Source: Chersky-840 sp963810195 (GTDB lineage Bacteria > Actinomycetota > Acidimicrobiia > Acidimicrobiales > UBA8190). From it: a DNA stretch of 64,000 nucleotides. The stretch lies in the NCBI GenBank assembly GCA_963810195.1, contig CAWEMO010000003.1:186001-250000 (forward strand), written 5' to 3'. The position numbers and the translations under genes are program-made. How positions within the stretch are numbered: position 1 is the first letter of the stretch; the number at the start of each line of letters is the position of its first letter. Positions 8,149 through 17,627 of this stretch are shown piece after piece. A model generated the notes under the pieces. The model was not told the DNA's origin and ran no database searches. It saw only the letters and a program-made list of their open reading frames with translations.

Positions 8149-9605
8149 GCGCCATCCTCGTGGTGGACGTCGGGACCTCGGGCGTGCGGGCCGGCGTGGT
8201 CGACGCGGACGGCTCCATCGACCACGTCCACCATGTCGAGGTGCTGCCGTCGTCCCCCGCGCCCGGGTTCGTCGAGTTCGACGCCGGCGCCATGGCATCC
8301 GCCGTGCTCGAGGTGGCCGGAGCCACCCTGTCCGGAAGTGGCCCGGTGGCGGGGGTGGGGATCGCCAACCAACGGGGCTCGACGATCGTGTGGGACCGCC
8401 GCACCGGAGAGCCCGTGGGGCCGGGCATCGGCTGGCAGGACCTCCGCACCGTGGGCACGTGCCTGGTCCTGCGGGACCAGGGCATCCGGGTGGCGCCCAA
8501 CGAATCGGCCACCAAGGTCTCCATGCTCCTCGACATGGCCGACCCCGAGCGCACCCGCGATCTGTGCTTCGGCACCGTCGACACCTGGGTGGCGTGGACG
8601 CTCTCCGGTGGCGCGCTGCACGTGACCGACGCCACCAACGCCGGCATCACCGGCCTGCTGGCCGGCGACGGAACGGACTGGGACGACACCATGCTCGACG
8701 CGCTGCGCATTCCCAGGAGCGTCCTGCCCGCCATCGTGGACTCGTCGGGAGCGGTGGGCGAGGCGGCGGCACTGCCCGGTGGTCCGGTGATCTGCGGCAT
8801 CGCCGGCGACCAGCAGGCGTCGCTCGTCGGCCAGGGCTGCACCCGGCCCGGGCTGGCGAAGGCCACCTTCGGGACAGGGGGGATGCTCGACCTGTGCGTG
8901 GGTGCCCTGCGCCCCCGCTTCGCCCGCCGCGGCGGCGCGGGCACGTTCCCGATCGTGGCGTGGCAACGCGCCGGTCACAAGACCTGGGGGGTGGAGGCGG
9001 TGATGCTCTCGGCCGGCATGTGCGTCGAATGGCTGCGCGACGACCTCGGCATCATCGACACCGCCGCGGACTCGCATCGGGTCGCCGCCGCGTGCGACGA
9101 CACCGGCGACGTGTGGTTCGTCCCGGCGCTGCTGGGGCTCGGTGCGCCCGTGTGGGACTTCGGGGCGCGCGGGACCTTCGTGGGGATCACCCGCGGCACG
9201 GGGCGGCCCGAGATGGTGCGCGCCGTGCTCGAGGGCGTCGCACACCGCGGTGCGGACCTGTTGGAATCGGCCGAGGCCGACACCTCCATGACCGTCGGGA
9301 CCCTGCGCGTGGACGGCGGAATGTCGGCCAACCCCACTTTCGTCGGCGCCCTCGCCGACGCGCTCGGCCGGCCGGTCGAGATCTCGCCCGTCACCGAGGC
9401 CACCACCCTCGGGGCCGCCTATCTGGCCGGCATCGCCCTCGGGGTGTGGGCCGACGAGGACGACGTCGCCGCGGCGTGGAACCCCTCGGCCGTGGTGGAG
9501 CCCGGCCTCACCGACGTGGCGCGCGCCGCGGCCCGTTCCCGCTGGCTGGCGGCGCGCGAACGGGCCCGGGCCACGGTGCCCGAGCTCACGGCGCTCGAGT
9601 TCTGA
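8145..9605 (+). CDS. FGGY-family carbohydrate kinase (glycerol kinase-like)
   Basis: 486 residues. GTG start overlaps the preceding stop (GTGA), implying translational coupling. Actin-like ATPase fold: the N-terminal phosphate loop LVVDVGTSGVRAGVVDADG, the GVGIANQRGSTIVWDRRTGE segment close to glycerol kinase, GTGGMLDLCVG, and the C-terminal DGGMSANPTFVGALADALG with ATTLGAAYLAGI. The partner genes argue for glycerol or a glycerol-like polyol as substrate. The strict glycerol kinase QRETT is QRGST here, so a related polyol is possible. Confidence 0.85.
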   Translation: MSAILVVDVGTSGVRAGVVDADGSIDHVHHVEVLPSSPAPGFVEFDAGAMASAVLEVAGATLSGSGPVAGVGIANQRGSTIVWDRRTGEPVGPGIGWQDLRTVGTCLVLRDQGIRVAPNESATKVSMLLDMADPERTRDLCFGTVDTWVAWTLSGGALHVTDATNAGITGLLAGDGTDWDDTMLDALRIPRSVLPAIVDSSGAVGEAAALPGGPVICGIAGDQQASLVGQGCTRPGLAKATFGTGGMLDLCVGALRPRFARRGGAGTFPIVAWQRAGHKTWGVEAVMLSAGMCVEWLRDDLGIIDTAADSHRVAAACDDTGDVWFVPALLGLGAPVWDFGARGTFVGITRGTGRPEMVRAVLEGVAHRGADLLESAEADTSMTVGTLRVDGGMSANPTFVGALADALGRPVEISPVTEATTLGAAYLAGIALGVWADEDDVAAAWNPSAVVEPGLTDVARAAARSRWLAARERARATVPELTALEF

Positions 9606-9659
9606 ACCCGCCATCGTCCCTGGTAACGCGTTCAGTTCGGCTGGGAACGTGCCGATAAC

Positions 9660-10790
9660 GTGGACCTGATGGAGCCCGCCCACTCTGGGGAGCGCGAGGC
9701 GGCCACCGACCGCGTCGTGAGCGTGGCGGCGAGCCTCCGCGCGGACCTCGACGTGCTCGACGGCCATCCCGAGGAGGTCGGAAGTCCTGGTGCAGGTGGT
9801 CGTCGGTCGTCGGCCGGCCCTGGACCGGCCGGACCTCCCGGGTCCTCCGACGCACCCCTCCACATCGACGCCGCCATCGCCCTCGGACGGTCGCTCGTCG
9901 ACAATCTGAGCCGAGTCCTGCTCGGCACCCCGGGGGCGCTCACCGCCGCCGCCATGGCGGCACTGTCGGGAGGGCACCTGCTCATCGAGGACGTCCCCGG
10001 CGTGGGCAAGACCGTGCTGGCGCGCGCCCTGGCCTCGTCGCTGGGCGCCGAGCTGTCGCGGGTCCAGGGCCATCCGGACCTGCTGCCCTCCGACGTCACC
10101 GGGGTGTCGGTGTTCGCGCCCGACACCGGGACGTGGGAGTTCCGTCCCGGACCGGTGTTCGCGCACGTCGTGCTCGTCGACGAGCTCAACCGCACACCGC
10201 CCCGCACCCAGGCCGCCCTGCTCGAGACCATGGAGGAGCAGCAGGTGAGCGTGGACGGCGAGTCGTGGCCGCTCCCCCGTCCGCATCTCGTCATCGCCAC
10301 CCAGAACCCCTTCTCCCAGCTCGGGACCTACCCCCTCGTCGAGAGCCAGCTCGACCGGTTCGCCCTGGCGACGGCCATCGGCTACCCCGACTCCGACACC
10401 GAGGAGCGCCTCGTCCAGCACGGCGGGGGCAAGTTCGCCCTCGGCGAGCTGCGCCCCGTGTGCACGACCCAGGAATGGCTCGAGGCGCAGCGCGCCACCG
10501 AGTCCGTGGAACTGGCCCCCACCGTGGCGGCCTACGCGGTGGCGCTGTGCCGCGCCAGCCGCAACGCGTCGGGCGTCCGACTGGGCGCGAGCCCCCGCGC
10601 CGCCATCTGGCTCATCCGCTCTGCCCAGGCACACGCAGTCTTGTCGGGCAGACCGTTCGTCACACCCGACGACGTGAAGGCGGTCGCCGTGGCCTGCCTC
10701 GCGCACCGGCTCCTCACCGACGAAGGCGTCGAACAGGGCGTCGCGGTGGTCCGGGACCTGCTCGACGTCACGCCTACGCCCCGTCCATGA
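9660..10790 (+). CDS. MoxR-family AAA+ ATPase
   Basis: 376 residues from a GTG at 9660 (an in-frame ATG lies at 9669). After an approximately 65-residue Pro/Gly-rich leader comes the MoxR core: Walker A EDVPGVGKT (110-118), Walker B VVLVDELNR (170-178), ALLETMEEQQVSVDG, VIATQNPFSQLGTYPLVESQLDRF (sensor I/arginine finger) and SPRAAIWLIRSAQAHA. MoxR proteins are chaperone-like ATPases acting with DUF58 and transglutaminase-type membrane partners. Here both follow with ATGA overlaps, forming a classic three-gene operon. Confidence 0.93.
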   Translation: MDLMEPAHSGEREAATDRVVSVAASLRADLDVLDGHPEEVGSPGAGGRRSSAGPGPAGPPGSSDAPLHIDAAIALGRSLVDNLSRVLLGTPGALTAAAMAALSGGHLLIEDVPGVGKTVLARALASSLGAELSRVQGHPDLLPSDVTGVSVFAPDTGTWEFRPGPVFAHVVLVDELNRTPPRTQAALLETMEEQQVSVDGESWPLPRPHLVIATQNPFSQLGTYPLVESQLDRFALATAIGYPDSDTEERLVQHGGGKFALGELRPVCTTQEWLEAQRATESVELAPTVAAYAVALCRASRNASGVRLGASPRAAIWLIRSAQAHAVLSGRPFVTPDDVKAVAVACLAHRLLTDEGVEQGVAVVRDLLDVTPTPRP

Positions 10791-11857
10791 CCGGTCGGGC
10801 CGGCCGGGAGACCCCGGCCGGCGATCCCGTCCGCAGGGGCCGCATCGTCCGTCCCGTTCGGCTCCTGGTCCCCGTCACCAGCTGCGCCGCGGTGCTCCTG
10901 GCGTGGGGGCTGGTCGCCCACAACAGCGGGGCCGGCTGGGTGCAGGCGGTGGGCGACGTCCTCGCCGCCGTCCTCGGGGTCGGCCTGGTGGCTCCGGCTG
11001 TCGTCGCGGCGCGGGGCAGGGTGGCGATCACGGAGTCCCCTTCCGACGGGACTGCCGGGCTGCCGGTGGAGCTGGCGGTCACATCCAACACCCGCCTGCG
11101 CGCCCGGCCCCTCGACCCGCCCGGGCCGGCGGCCTTCGTCGGTCCGCACCGGGCACCGCGCCCGCGGAGGCCCGGGACCGGCAACGGACCCCCGGGGAAC
11201 GGACCCCGGGGCGACGCACCGGTCGGCGGGGTGGAGCTGCTCAGCCTCGTGCCCGAGTGCCGCGGCGTGTACGACCACGTGGTCCTCGAAGTGGCGACGG
11301 CCGCTCCGTTCGGGTTCTTGTGGTGGCGCAAGACCGTCGTGGTCGACCTGCCCCGCGTGCTGCACGTCGGCCCGCGACTGGGCCGGCCGCTGCCGCTGCC
11401 CGGAGGGAGGGAGGACACCACCGGGGGCGGCGTCCTCGACTCCTCGGTCCAGGTGGGGCAGCCCCGCGGGATTCGCCCGTACCGCGCCGGGGACCATCGG
11501 CGTTGGATCCACTGGCCCGCCACGGCCCACAGCGGGGAGCTGATGGTGCGCGAGATGGAGGGGCCGACCGCCGAGCCTGTCACCTTGGAGATCCACCTGC
11601 CCGCCGAGGCCGAGGCCGCGGAGCGGATGGCGGAGCGGGCCATGGCAACGGTCGTCGCGCTGGTGGACCGGGGGGCCTCGGTGCTCCTCGTCACCACCGA
11701 GAACGGCGGGCAGAGGGTCGGGTCCGTGGGTGACCGCCGCGCCGCGGGACGTCGCCTGGCACGCGCCGTCGCGGAGCCTGACGCGCCGCGCGCCGTCGCG
11801 GAGCCTGACGCACCGCGCGCCGTCGCCGGGCCAAGTGGGCATGCGGTGCGTCCATGA
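10787..11857 (+). CDS. DUF58 domain membrane protein
   Basis: 356 residues. The ATG overlaps the moxR stop (ATGA). Two N-terminal membrane segments (LLVPVTSCAAVLLAWGLVAH and AVGDVLAAVLGVGLVAPAVV) are followed by a cytosolic part with the DUF58 signature GQPRGIRPYRAGDHRRWIHW, then a von Willebrand A-like fold. A Pro/Gly insertion (about residues 125-145) and a C-terminal 9-residue repeat RAVAEPDAP (27-nt units at 11762-11829) look locally expanded. The family acts with MoxR ATPases in envelope or complex assembly. The stop overlaps the next start (ATGA at 11854). Confidence 0.88.
   Translation: MTGRAGRETPAGDPVRRGRIVRPVRLLVPVTSCAAVLLAWGLVAHNSGAGWVQAVGDVLAAVLGVGLVAPAVVAARGRVAITESPSDGTAGLPVELAVTSNTRLRARPLDPPGPAAFVGPHRAPRPRRPGTGNGPPGNGPRGDAPVGGVELLSLVPECRGVYDHVVLEVATAAPFGFLWWRKTVVVDLPRVLHVGPRLGRPLPLPGGREDTTGGGVLDSSVQVGQPRGIRPYRAGDHRRWIHWPATAHSGELMVREMEGPTAEPVTLEIHLPAEAEAAERMAERAMATVVALVDRGASVLLVTTENGGQRVGSVGDRRAAGRRLARAVAEPDAPRAVAEPDAPRAVAGPSGHAVRP
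11762..11829 (+). repeat. 27-nt coding tandem repeat
   Basis: Two full copies (11762-11788, 11789-11815) and a partial third, encoding RAVAEPDAP. They lie at the very C-terminus of the DUF58 protein, in frame, so copy number can change without breaking the gene. Confidence 0.85.
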
Positions 11858-13978
11858 ACGTGTTCGAAGCGGTCAAGCGCGCCAACCGGCCCGGGCCTCC
11901 CGAGCACTCCGTCATCTTGCGGACGGCGTGCGCGGGCGCGGTGATCACGGGCATCGCCGCGTGCCGGGCGGAGGACGAGCTGTCGTGGGCGGTGGCGGGC
12001 GGCTCGATCACGCTCGTGGTCCTCGGCATGATCCTCGCCTACCTGACGCGCCAGCGACCGCTGCCGTGGATCAAGCCCATCCTCGCCGTGAGCGCGGTGG
12101 CGGCGTTCCTGTGGTTCTTCCGTCAGTTGACGGGCCAGCCCGTCTACGACGTCAGCACCGTCGAAAGCCCCCTCGCCGTGCTGTTCGTGTGGGTGCAGGT
12201 GGCCCACTCCTTCGACGTCCCGGCACGACGCGACCTCGCCTTCTCGCTGGCCGGCTCGGCGAGCCTCATGGCCGTCGCCGCCGCCCAGGCCATCGATCTC
12301 GCCTTCGGGGTCTACGTCCTGGTCTGGCTGGCCTTCGGGCTCACCGCGCTGCTGGCCATGTGGAGCTCGGCCAGCGAGGGGGGCGACTGCGTCCCCGCGG
12401 CGTGCTCGCCGCCCTGGGGGCGGTCGTGGTGACCGCAGCCGGTGTGCTCGTCGTCCTGCCGGCACCCCACGTGGCGGGCCGGATCGACTTCCCCGCCAAC
12501 GCCGGCTCCGGTTCCACGCTGCCGGTCCCGGGAGGCCTGGCCGGGGACGGCAAGGTGGCGCAGCTCGCCAAACCGGGAAGCCCCGCCGGCGCCACCCGGG
12601 TGGGTGGATTTCTGGGATTCGCCAATCACCTCGACACCGCCCTGCGCGGCGGGCTGGGCGACACCGTGGTCATGAGGGTGCGGGCGGACCGGCCCTCTTA
12701 CTGGGTCGGTGAGACCTTCGACACCTGGGACGGCGCCGACTGGAGCACGCCCCCCAAACGGCACGCGCCGCGCAGCGACTGGTCGAGGACTCGCCGTTCG
12801 TCATCCCCGGCGTCCCACCGGGCCCGGCGACGGCGCAGACCGACCTGCAGACCTTCTATGTCGTGCAGCCCTCACCGAACCTGGTCTTCCATGCCGACAC
12901 CGCGCACGAGGTGTGGTTCCCGGCCAACAACCTGTACGTCTCAGCGGACGACTCGATCATCTCCCCCATCGGGCTCGGACCGGGAGCCATCTACACCGTG
13001 CAGTCGTACGTCGACACGCCCTCGCCCGAGCAGCTGCGCGCCGCGGCGGGACCCGAGGCCGATCCGGCATCGCTGCGGAAGCTCGACGGGCAACTCCCTC
13101 ATCCCTACCCCAGGGCCCAGGCACTCGCCCAGTCCGTCACCGCCCGGGCCCCCACCACCTACGACAAGGTGGAGAGCCTGATCGCCTGGATCGGCAAGCA
13201 CACCCGCTACTCCACCGACATCCCACCGCTCGCCCCGGGCCAGGACACCGTCGACGAGTTCCTCTTCGGGAACCGCACCGGCTTCTGCGAGCAGATCTCC
13301 ACCGCGCTGGCAGTCATGCTCCGGTCCATCGGCATCCCGGCGCGCGAAGCCGTGGGGTACGTTCCCGGTCCCTACAACCCCATCACCGACCTCTACGACG
13401 TGCAGGCCAGGGACGCACACGCGTGGGTACAGGTGTGGTTCCCCGGCTACGGATGGCAGAGCTTCGACCCCACCGCGGTGGTCCCGCTGGCCAACCCGTC
13501 CCCGGGGTCGACCCTGTTGCACGAGGCATCCCGCGTACTCGGGCGGCTCCCGTGGGTGCCGATCGGGCTCGTCGTGCTGGCGACCTCGGTCGTGGCCCTC
13601 GTCGCGGTCCGCCGCCACCGCCGGCCGCGCACCTGGGCCGACAAGGCGGCCCGGAGCATCGAGGCAGCCGGGAGGCGGGCGGGACGGCGACGCCTGCCCC
13701 ACGAGACCCTGGTGGAGTACGCGGCCGCCATCGACGAATTGGCGGGTGACCGGTCCGGAACCTGGCAGGCCATGGCCGGCGTGGTGGAGACGAGCGCGTA
13801 TGGAGGCCGGCATCCCTCACCCGAGGACGATCGCCGGCTCCTGGCTTCGGTACGCGCGCTGGGCAACGAGCTGCCTCGGGCGCACGTGCTCGTCGCCGCG
13901 GTGGCGCTCAGGCGGGGCGATGCGCCAGCGCGTCGTCGAAGCTCGCCCCCGCCTCGAGAAGAGGGCGGTACCCCATGA
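11854..13978 (+). CDS. TgpA-like membrane transglutaminase, frame broken at two homopolymers
   Basis: Product is recognisable across three frames. The N-terminal DUF3488-type multi-helix membrane region is at 11854-12383. A periplasmic linker follows (RIDFPANAGSGSTLPVPGGL). Then comes the transglutaminase domain with the catalytic triad in GFCEQISTALAVML (Cys), DAHAWVQVWFPGYGW (His) and SFDPT (Asp), a membrane helix (LPWVPIGLVVLATSVVALVAV) and a cytosolic DUF4129-like tail. The frame changes by -1 inside G6 (12378-12383) and again by -1 inside C6 (12750-12755). Adding one base to each run restores a single frame reading WSTPPQTARAAQRLVEDSPF. Start overlaps the DUF58 stop. The 3' end overlaps the convergent reductase by 71 bases. 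Confidence 0.85.
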
Positions 13979-15129
13979 GCTGGCGTGGTCGGCTGAAGCC
14001 CAGGGCGGCGCTCAGCTTCCCGGCGCGACCGTAAAGCGCCACGAAGCGGCGCTCGGACACCGAACCGTCGACCACCACCACGTCGTCGTCGGGGCGGGGG
14101 TGACCGAGCACCTGGATCTTCACGTCGTACTGGTCCGACCAGAAGTACGGCACGGGGACATACGGGGCCGCGTCGGCGCGGCCGATGAGCAGGCTGCGGG
14201 CTGCCGCCACTCCCTGCTCGGCGGCATTGGTCCAGTGCTCGATCCTCACGAGGGCACCGAGGCCCTCGTCGAACCAGCGGGCCACGTCCCCCGCCACCAC
14301 CACGTCCTCGGCAGCGTGCAACGTGGCGTCGGCCACGACACCGTCCGACACCTCGAGGCCCGAACCCGCCAACCAATCCGTGGTCGGCACGACACCGATC
14401 CCGATGACCACCACGTCGGCCTCGACGACGGTGCCGTCGTCGAGCTCGACGCCGTCGACAGCGGCAGCGCCCTCGGCGCGACGTAAGGCGGTGACCCCGA
14501 CCCCGGTGAGGAGATCCACGCCGTGATGGGCGTGCAGCGCGCCGCATGCCGCCCCCATCTCCGTGCCGAGCACGCGGGCGAGCGGCTGGGGCAGGGCCTC
14601 CACCACCGTCACCCGCGCTCCGAGCTCCCGGCACGTCGCTGCCACCTCCGACCCGATGAAGCCCGCCCCCACCACGACGACCCGGACGTTCTCGGCACGC
14701 GGCGCGCCCGAGGTCGATGGAGTCCTCCAGTGTCCGCAGGGTGTGCACACCGGCCAGGGGCACCGCTCCGGGCAGCGGACGGGGATGAGCGCCGGTGGCG
14801 ATCACGAGCCCGTCGAAGCGCAATCGGGCGCCGTCGTCGAGCTCGAGCGAGTGGCCGTCGACGTCGAGCGCCCCCGCGCTGTGCCCGAGACGAAGGTCGA
14901 GGCCCAAGGCGGTGATCTTCTCCGAAGGCCGCAGCAGCACGCGATCGAGCCCCCACGTGCCGGCCAGGAATTGCTTGGACAGCGGGGGGCGGTCATAGGG
15001 CAGGTGGGGCTCAGCACCGACCAGCACGACGGTGCCGGTGTGCCCCTCGGCGCGCAGCGTCTCGGCGGCCCGCAGACCGGCGAGGGATCCGCCGACGATG
15101 GCGATGGTCGAGCTCGGGTCAAGCACCAT
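13908..15129 (-). pseudogene. NAD(P)/FAD-dependent oxidoreductase (ferredoxin reductase type), one frameshift
   Basis: Product resembles rubredoxin/ferredoxin reductases. N-terminal FAD motif IAIVGGSLAGLRAAETL with DRPPLSKQFL, then the NAD-binding VVVVGAGFIGSEVAATC, the conserved FAD motif VVVAGDVARW, and a C-terminal reductase domain ending RPLLEAGASFDDALAHR. The frame breaks near 14707-14709: removal of one C (plus strand) joins SIDLG to APRAENVRVVVVGAG. This could be a sequencing error or a real mutation. The start is the ATG at 15129. The gene is convergent with, and overlaps, the transglutaminase gene. Confidence 0.8.
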
Positions 15130-15187
15130 GGGCGGAGGAGACCCTAATGGCCGGGGACCGGCACGCCGGACGAGTGTCCGGGTCGGG

Positions 15188-15904
15188 TCAGGAACCGAAC
15201 ATCCTCATCCACTGCTCGGGGTTGCGGAGCCGGAAGACGTAGTTGCGCTGTCGCGTCTCGCCGAGGCTGGCCGAGGGCTCGGGCGAATAGAGGTGGCCCG
15301 GGTACAACACGGTCTCGTCTCCGAAGCGAGCCAGCCGGGTGGTGAGTGACTCGTACATCTGCTCGGGGTCGCCGCCGGGGAGGTCCGTGCGCCCGCAGCC
15401 GTCGAGGAACAGCGTGTCTCCCGACACCAGCCGATTGTCGACCGAGAAGCACTGGCTCCCCGGGGTGTGGCCGGGGGTGTGGACCAGCTCGATCTCGACG
15501 TCGCCCACCGTTACGACGTCTCCGCTCGAGTGCTCGACGAGCTCGTCGCCCGACACTCCGGTGGATCGAACCACCCACGGGGCTTCGGCTCGCTGGACAT
15601 GCACGGGGACCTGGACGGCCTCGAGGAGGTTCGTGATCCCCTCGATGCGGTACCCCATCAGGTCGCCGCCCACGTGATCCGGATGGAAGTGGGTGGCGAG
15701 CACCCCGGCGCAGCGCATGTCGTCGCCAGCCAGGATGTCGAGCAGTCCCCCGACGTCGTAGGCGGGGTCCACGATCACCGCCTCGCCGGCTTGGCGGTCG
15801 CCGATCAGGTAGCAGAAGTTCACCATCTGGCTCGCCACGGGATCGGCAGCGGCGAAGTCGCGGCCCGAGAGGAGCTGGCGGAAATAGAGGCGGTCGTCGG
15901 CCAT
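15188..15904 (-). CDS. MBL-fold metallo-hydrolase (glyoxalase II/persulfide dioxygenase-like)
   Basis: 238 residues from the ATG at 15904; the longer open frame upstream overlaps the acyl-CoA ligase start region and is rejected. Metal-binding motif THFHPDHVGGD (HxHxDH), then HTPGHTPGSQCF, SGDTLFLDGCGRTDLPGGDPEQMYESL and YPGHLYSP. The CGRTDLPGGDPEQMYESL segment is shared by glyoxalase II-like and ETHE1-like sulfur dioxygenases. The sequence does not decide between thioester hydrolysis and persulfide oxidation. Confidence 0.85.
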   Translation of the reverse strand: MADDRLYFRQLLSGRDFAAADPVASQMVNFCYLIGDRQAGEAVIVDPAYDVGGLLDILAGDDMRCAGVLATHFHPDHVGGDLMGYRIEGITNLLEAVQVPVHVQRAEAPWVVRSTGVSGDELVEHSSGDVVTVGDVEIELVHTPGHTPGSQCFSVDNRLVSGDTLFLDGCGRTDLPGGDPEQMYESLTTRLARFGDETVLYPGHLYSPEPSASLGETRQRNYVFRLRNPEQWMRMFGS

Positions 15905-16022
15905 GACCCGATGGTAGGGGGCGCCACGTGTCCAGGACACCCAAGCGACGGATCGACGCCTGGTCGACCTACAGTGTCGCTGGGCCCGCGGCGCCACCTG
16001 CGGGCAGGACGAGGGGGATCCG

Positions 16023-17624
16023 ATGCGGCGTTCGAGCGTGGCCGGCATGTTCCGCTCCAACGTCGCCGCGCACGGCGACCAGCCGATGTTCCGGTTCGAA
16101 GACACCACCGTCACCTGGGCCCAGCACCGCGACCGCGCCTGTCGGGTCGGCCAGGCGTTGCGGGCGGAGGGTGTCGGGGTCGACGACAGGGTGGCATTCC
16201 TCGACCGCAACGGGCTCGAGTACTTCGAGGTCCTCTTCGGGGGAGCCATGAGCGGCGCCGTCAACGTGGCCGTCAACTGGCGGCTGGCTCCCGCCGAGAT
16301 GGCCGCCGTCATCGACGACGCAAGAGCAAAGGTGCTCGTCGTCCACTCCGAGTTCGTACCGCACCTGGCGGCCATGGAGAGCGGGCTGCCGTGGGTGTCG
16401 CGCGTGGTGGTCCTCGGAGATCCCAAGGCGGACGCGGACCTCGGGGGCGGCTCGGACCTCGCCCGACGGGTCGGCTACGAGGACTGGCTCGCCGACCACC
16501 CGTGCGCGGACCCCGGCCACGAGGGCGGGCCCGATGACGTCTCCATGCAGCTCTACACGTCGGGCACGACCGGGCTGCCCAAGGGCGTGATGCTGGGGAA
16601 CCGCAACGTGGAGATCATGCTGGAGGTGGCGGCCGGGCACGGATTCGACATCGACGAGCGAACCGTGAGCCTGGTGGCGATGCCCCTGTTCCACATCGGC
16701 GGGTCGGGCTGGGCGCTCAGCGGAATGTCGCGCGGCGGGATCTCGGTGATCCTGCGCGACATGGACCCGGTCGAGCTGCTCAGGCTCGTGGCCGCCGAGC
16801 GGATCACCCACGCCTTTCTCGTGCCCGCCGTCCTGATGGCGCTGTTGGCGACCCCGGGCATCGCCCAGACCGACCTGTCGAGCCTCGACACCATCTTCTA
16901 CGGGGCCTCACCCGTCGCCGAGGACGTCCTGGTGCGGTGCCTGGACGTCTTCGGATGCCGCTTCGCCCAGGTCTACGGCATGACCGAGACCTCGGGGGCG
17001 ATCGTCCTGCTCCCGCACCAGGACCACGACCCCCAGGGCCCCCGCCGGAATCTGCTCCGGGCGGCGGGGAAGCCCCTCGTCGGCGTCGAGCTGAAGATCG
17101 TGGATCCCGACACGGGGGCCGAGGTCCCTCCCGGCGTGGTGGGCGAGGTTCGCACCCGCTCGGGGTTCAACATGCTCGGCTACTGGGACAAGCTCGAGGA
17201 GACGGCGCGCACCATCGTCGACGACGGATGGCTTCGCACGGGGGACGCCGGCTACCTCGACGAGGACGGATACCTGTTCCTCCACGACCGGATCAAGGAC
17301 ATGGTGGTCTCGGGCGGGGAGAACGTCTACCCGGCGGAGATCGAGAACGTGCTGCTCGCCATGGCCGGCGTGACCGACGCGGCGGTCATCGGGATCCCCG
17401 ACGACAAGTGGGGTGAGACGGTGAAGGCCGTCGTCGTACCCGCACCCGGCGCGGATCTGGACGCGGGCACGATCATCGCCTTTTGCCGCGAGCGTCTGGC
17501 CCACTACAAGTGCCCGACGTCGGTCGACTTCGTCACCGCCCTCCCGCGGAACCCCTCGGGAAAGGTGTTGAAGCGGGAACTGCGCGAGCCCTACTGGCGT
17601 CATCGTGAGCGCCGGATCCACTGA
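16023..17624 (+). CDS. Long-chain fatty-acid-CoA ligase (FadD-like)
   Basis: Activates a carboxylic acid as acyl-AMP and then acyl-CoA. 533 residues from an ATG preceded by GAGGGGG. Adenylate-forming motifs: LYTSGTTGLPKGVML (177-191), QVYGMTETSG (near 315-324), GWLRTGDAGYLDEDGYL, DRIKDMVVSGGENVYPAEIE and C-terminal NPSGKVLKREL with the catalytic Lys. Only three bases separate its stop from the P450 start, so the two are probably co-transcribed and may act on one substrate (activation and hydroxylation). The acid substrate cannot be inferred. Confidence 0.92.
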   Translation: MRRSSVAGMFRSNVAAHGDQPMFRFEDTTVTWAQHRDRACRVGQALRAEGVGVDDRVAFLDRNGLEYFEVLFGGAMSGAVNVAVNWRLAPAEMAAVIDDARAKVLVVHSEFVPHLAAMESGLPWVSRVVVLGDPKADADLGGGSDLARRVGYEDWLADHPCADPGHEGGPDDVSMQLYTSGTTGLPKGVMLGNRNVEIMLEVAAGHGFDIDERTVSLVAMPLFHIGGSGWALSGMSRGGISVILRDMDPVELLRLVAAERITHAFLVPAVLMALLATPGIAQTDLSSLDTIFYGASPVAEDVLVRCLDVFGCRFAQVYGMTETSGAIVLLPHQDHDPQGPRRNLLRAAGKPLVGVELKIVDPDTGAEVPPGVVGEVRTRSGFNMLGYWDKLEETARTIVDDGWLRTGDAGYLDEDGYLFLHDRIKDMVVSGGENVYPAEIENVLLAMAGVTDAAVIGIPDDKWGETVKAVVVPAPGADLDAGTIIAFCRERLAHYKCPTSVDFVTALPRNPSGKVLKRELREPYWRHRERRIH

Positions 17625-17627
17625 CCG

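Noticed and set aside
4846..8298. 1150-residue minus-strand open frame
   Set aside because: Lies opposite three well-supported genes (glpD, AGPS-like, FGGY kinase). Composition is Arg/His/Gly-rich with no domain; a GC-codon shadow.
7923..10706. 927-residue minus-strand open frame
   Set aside because: Shadow of the FGGY kinase and MoxR genes; no recognisable domain or ribosome site.
12378..12755. Programmed frameshifting in the transglutaminase gene
   Set aside because: Two -1 shifts at plain G6 and C6 runs without slippery heptamers or stimulatory structure. Base-call error or mutation is simpler.
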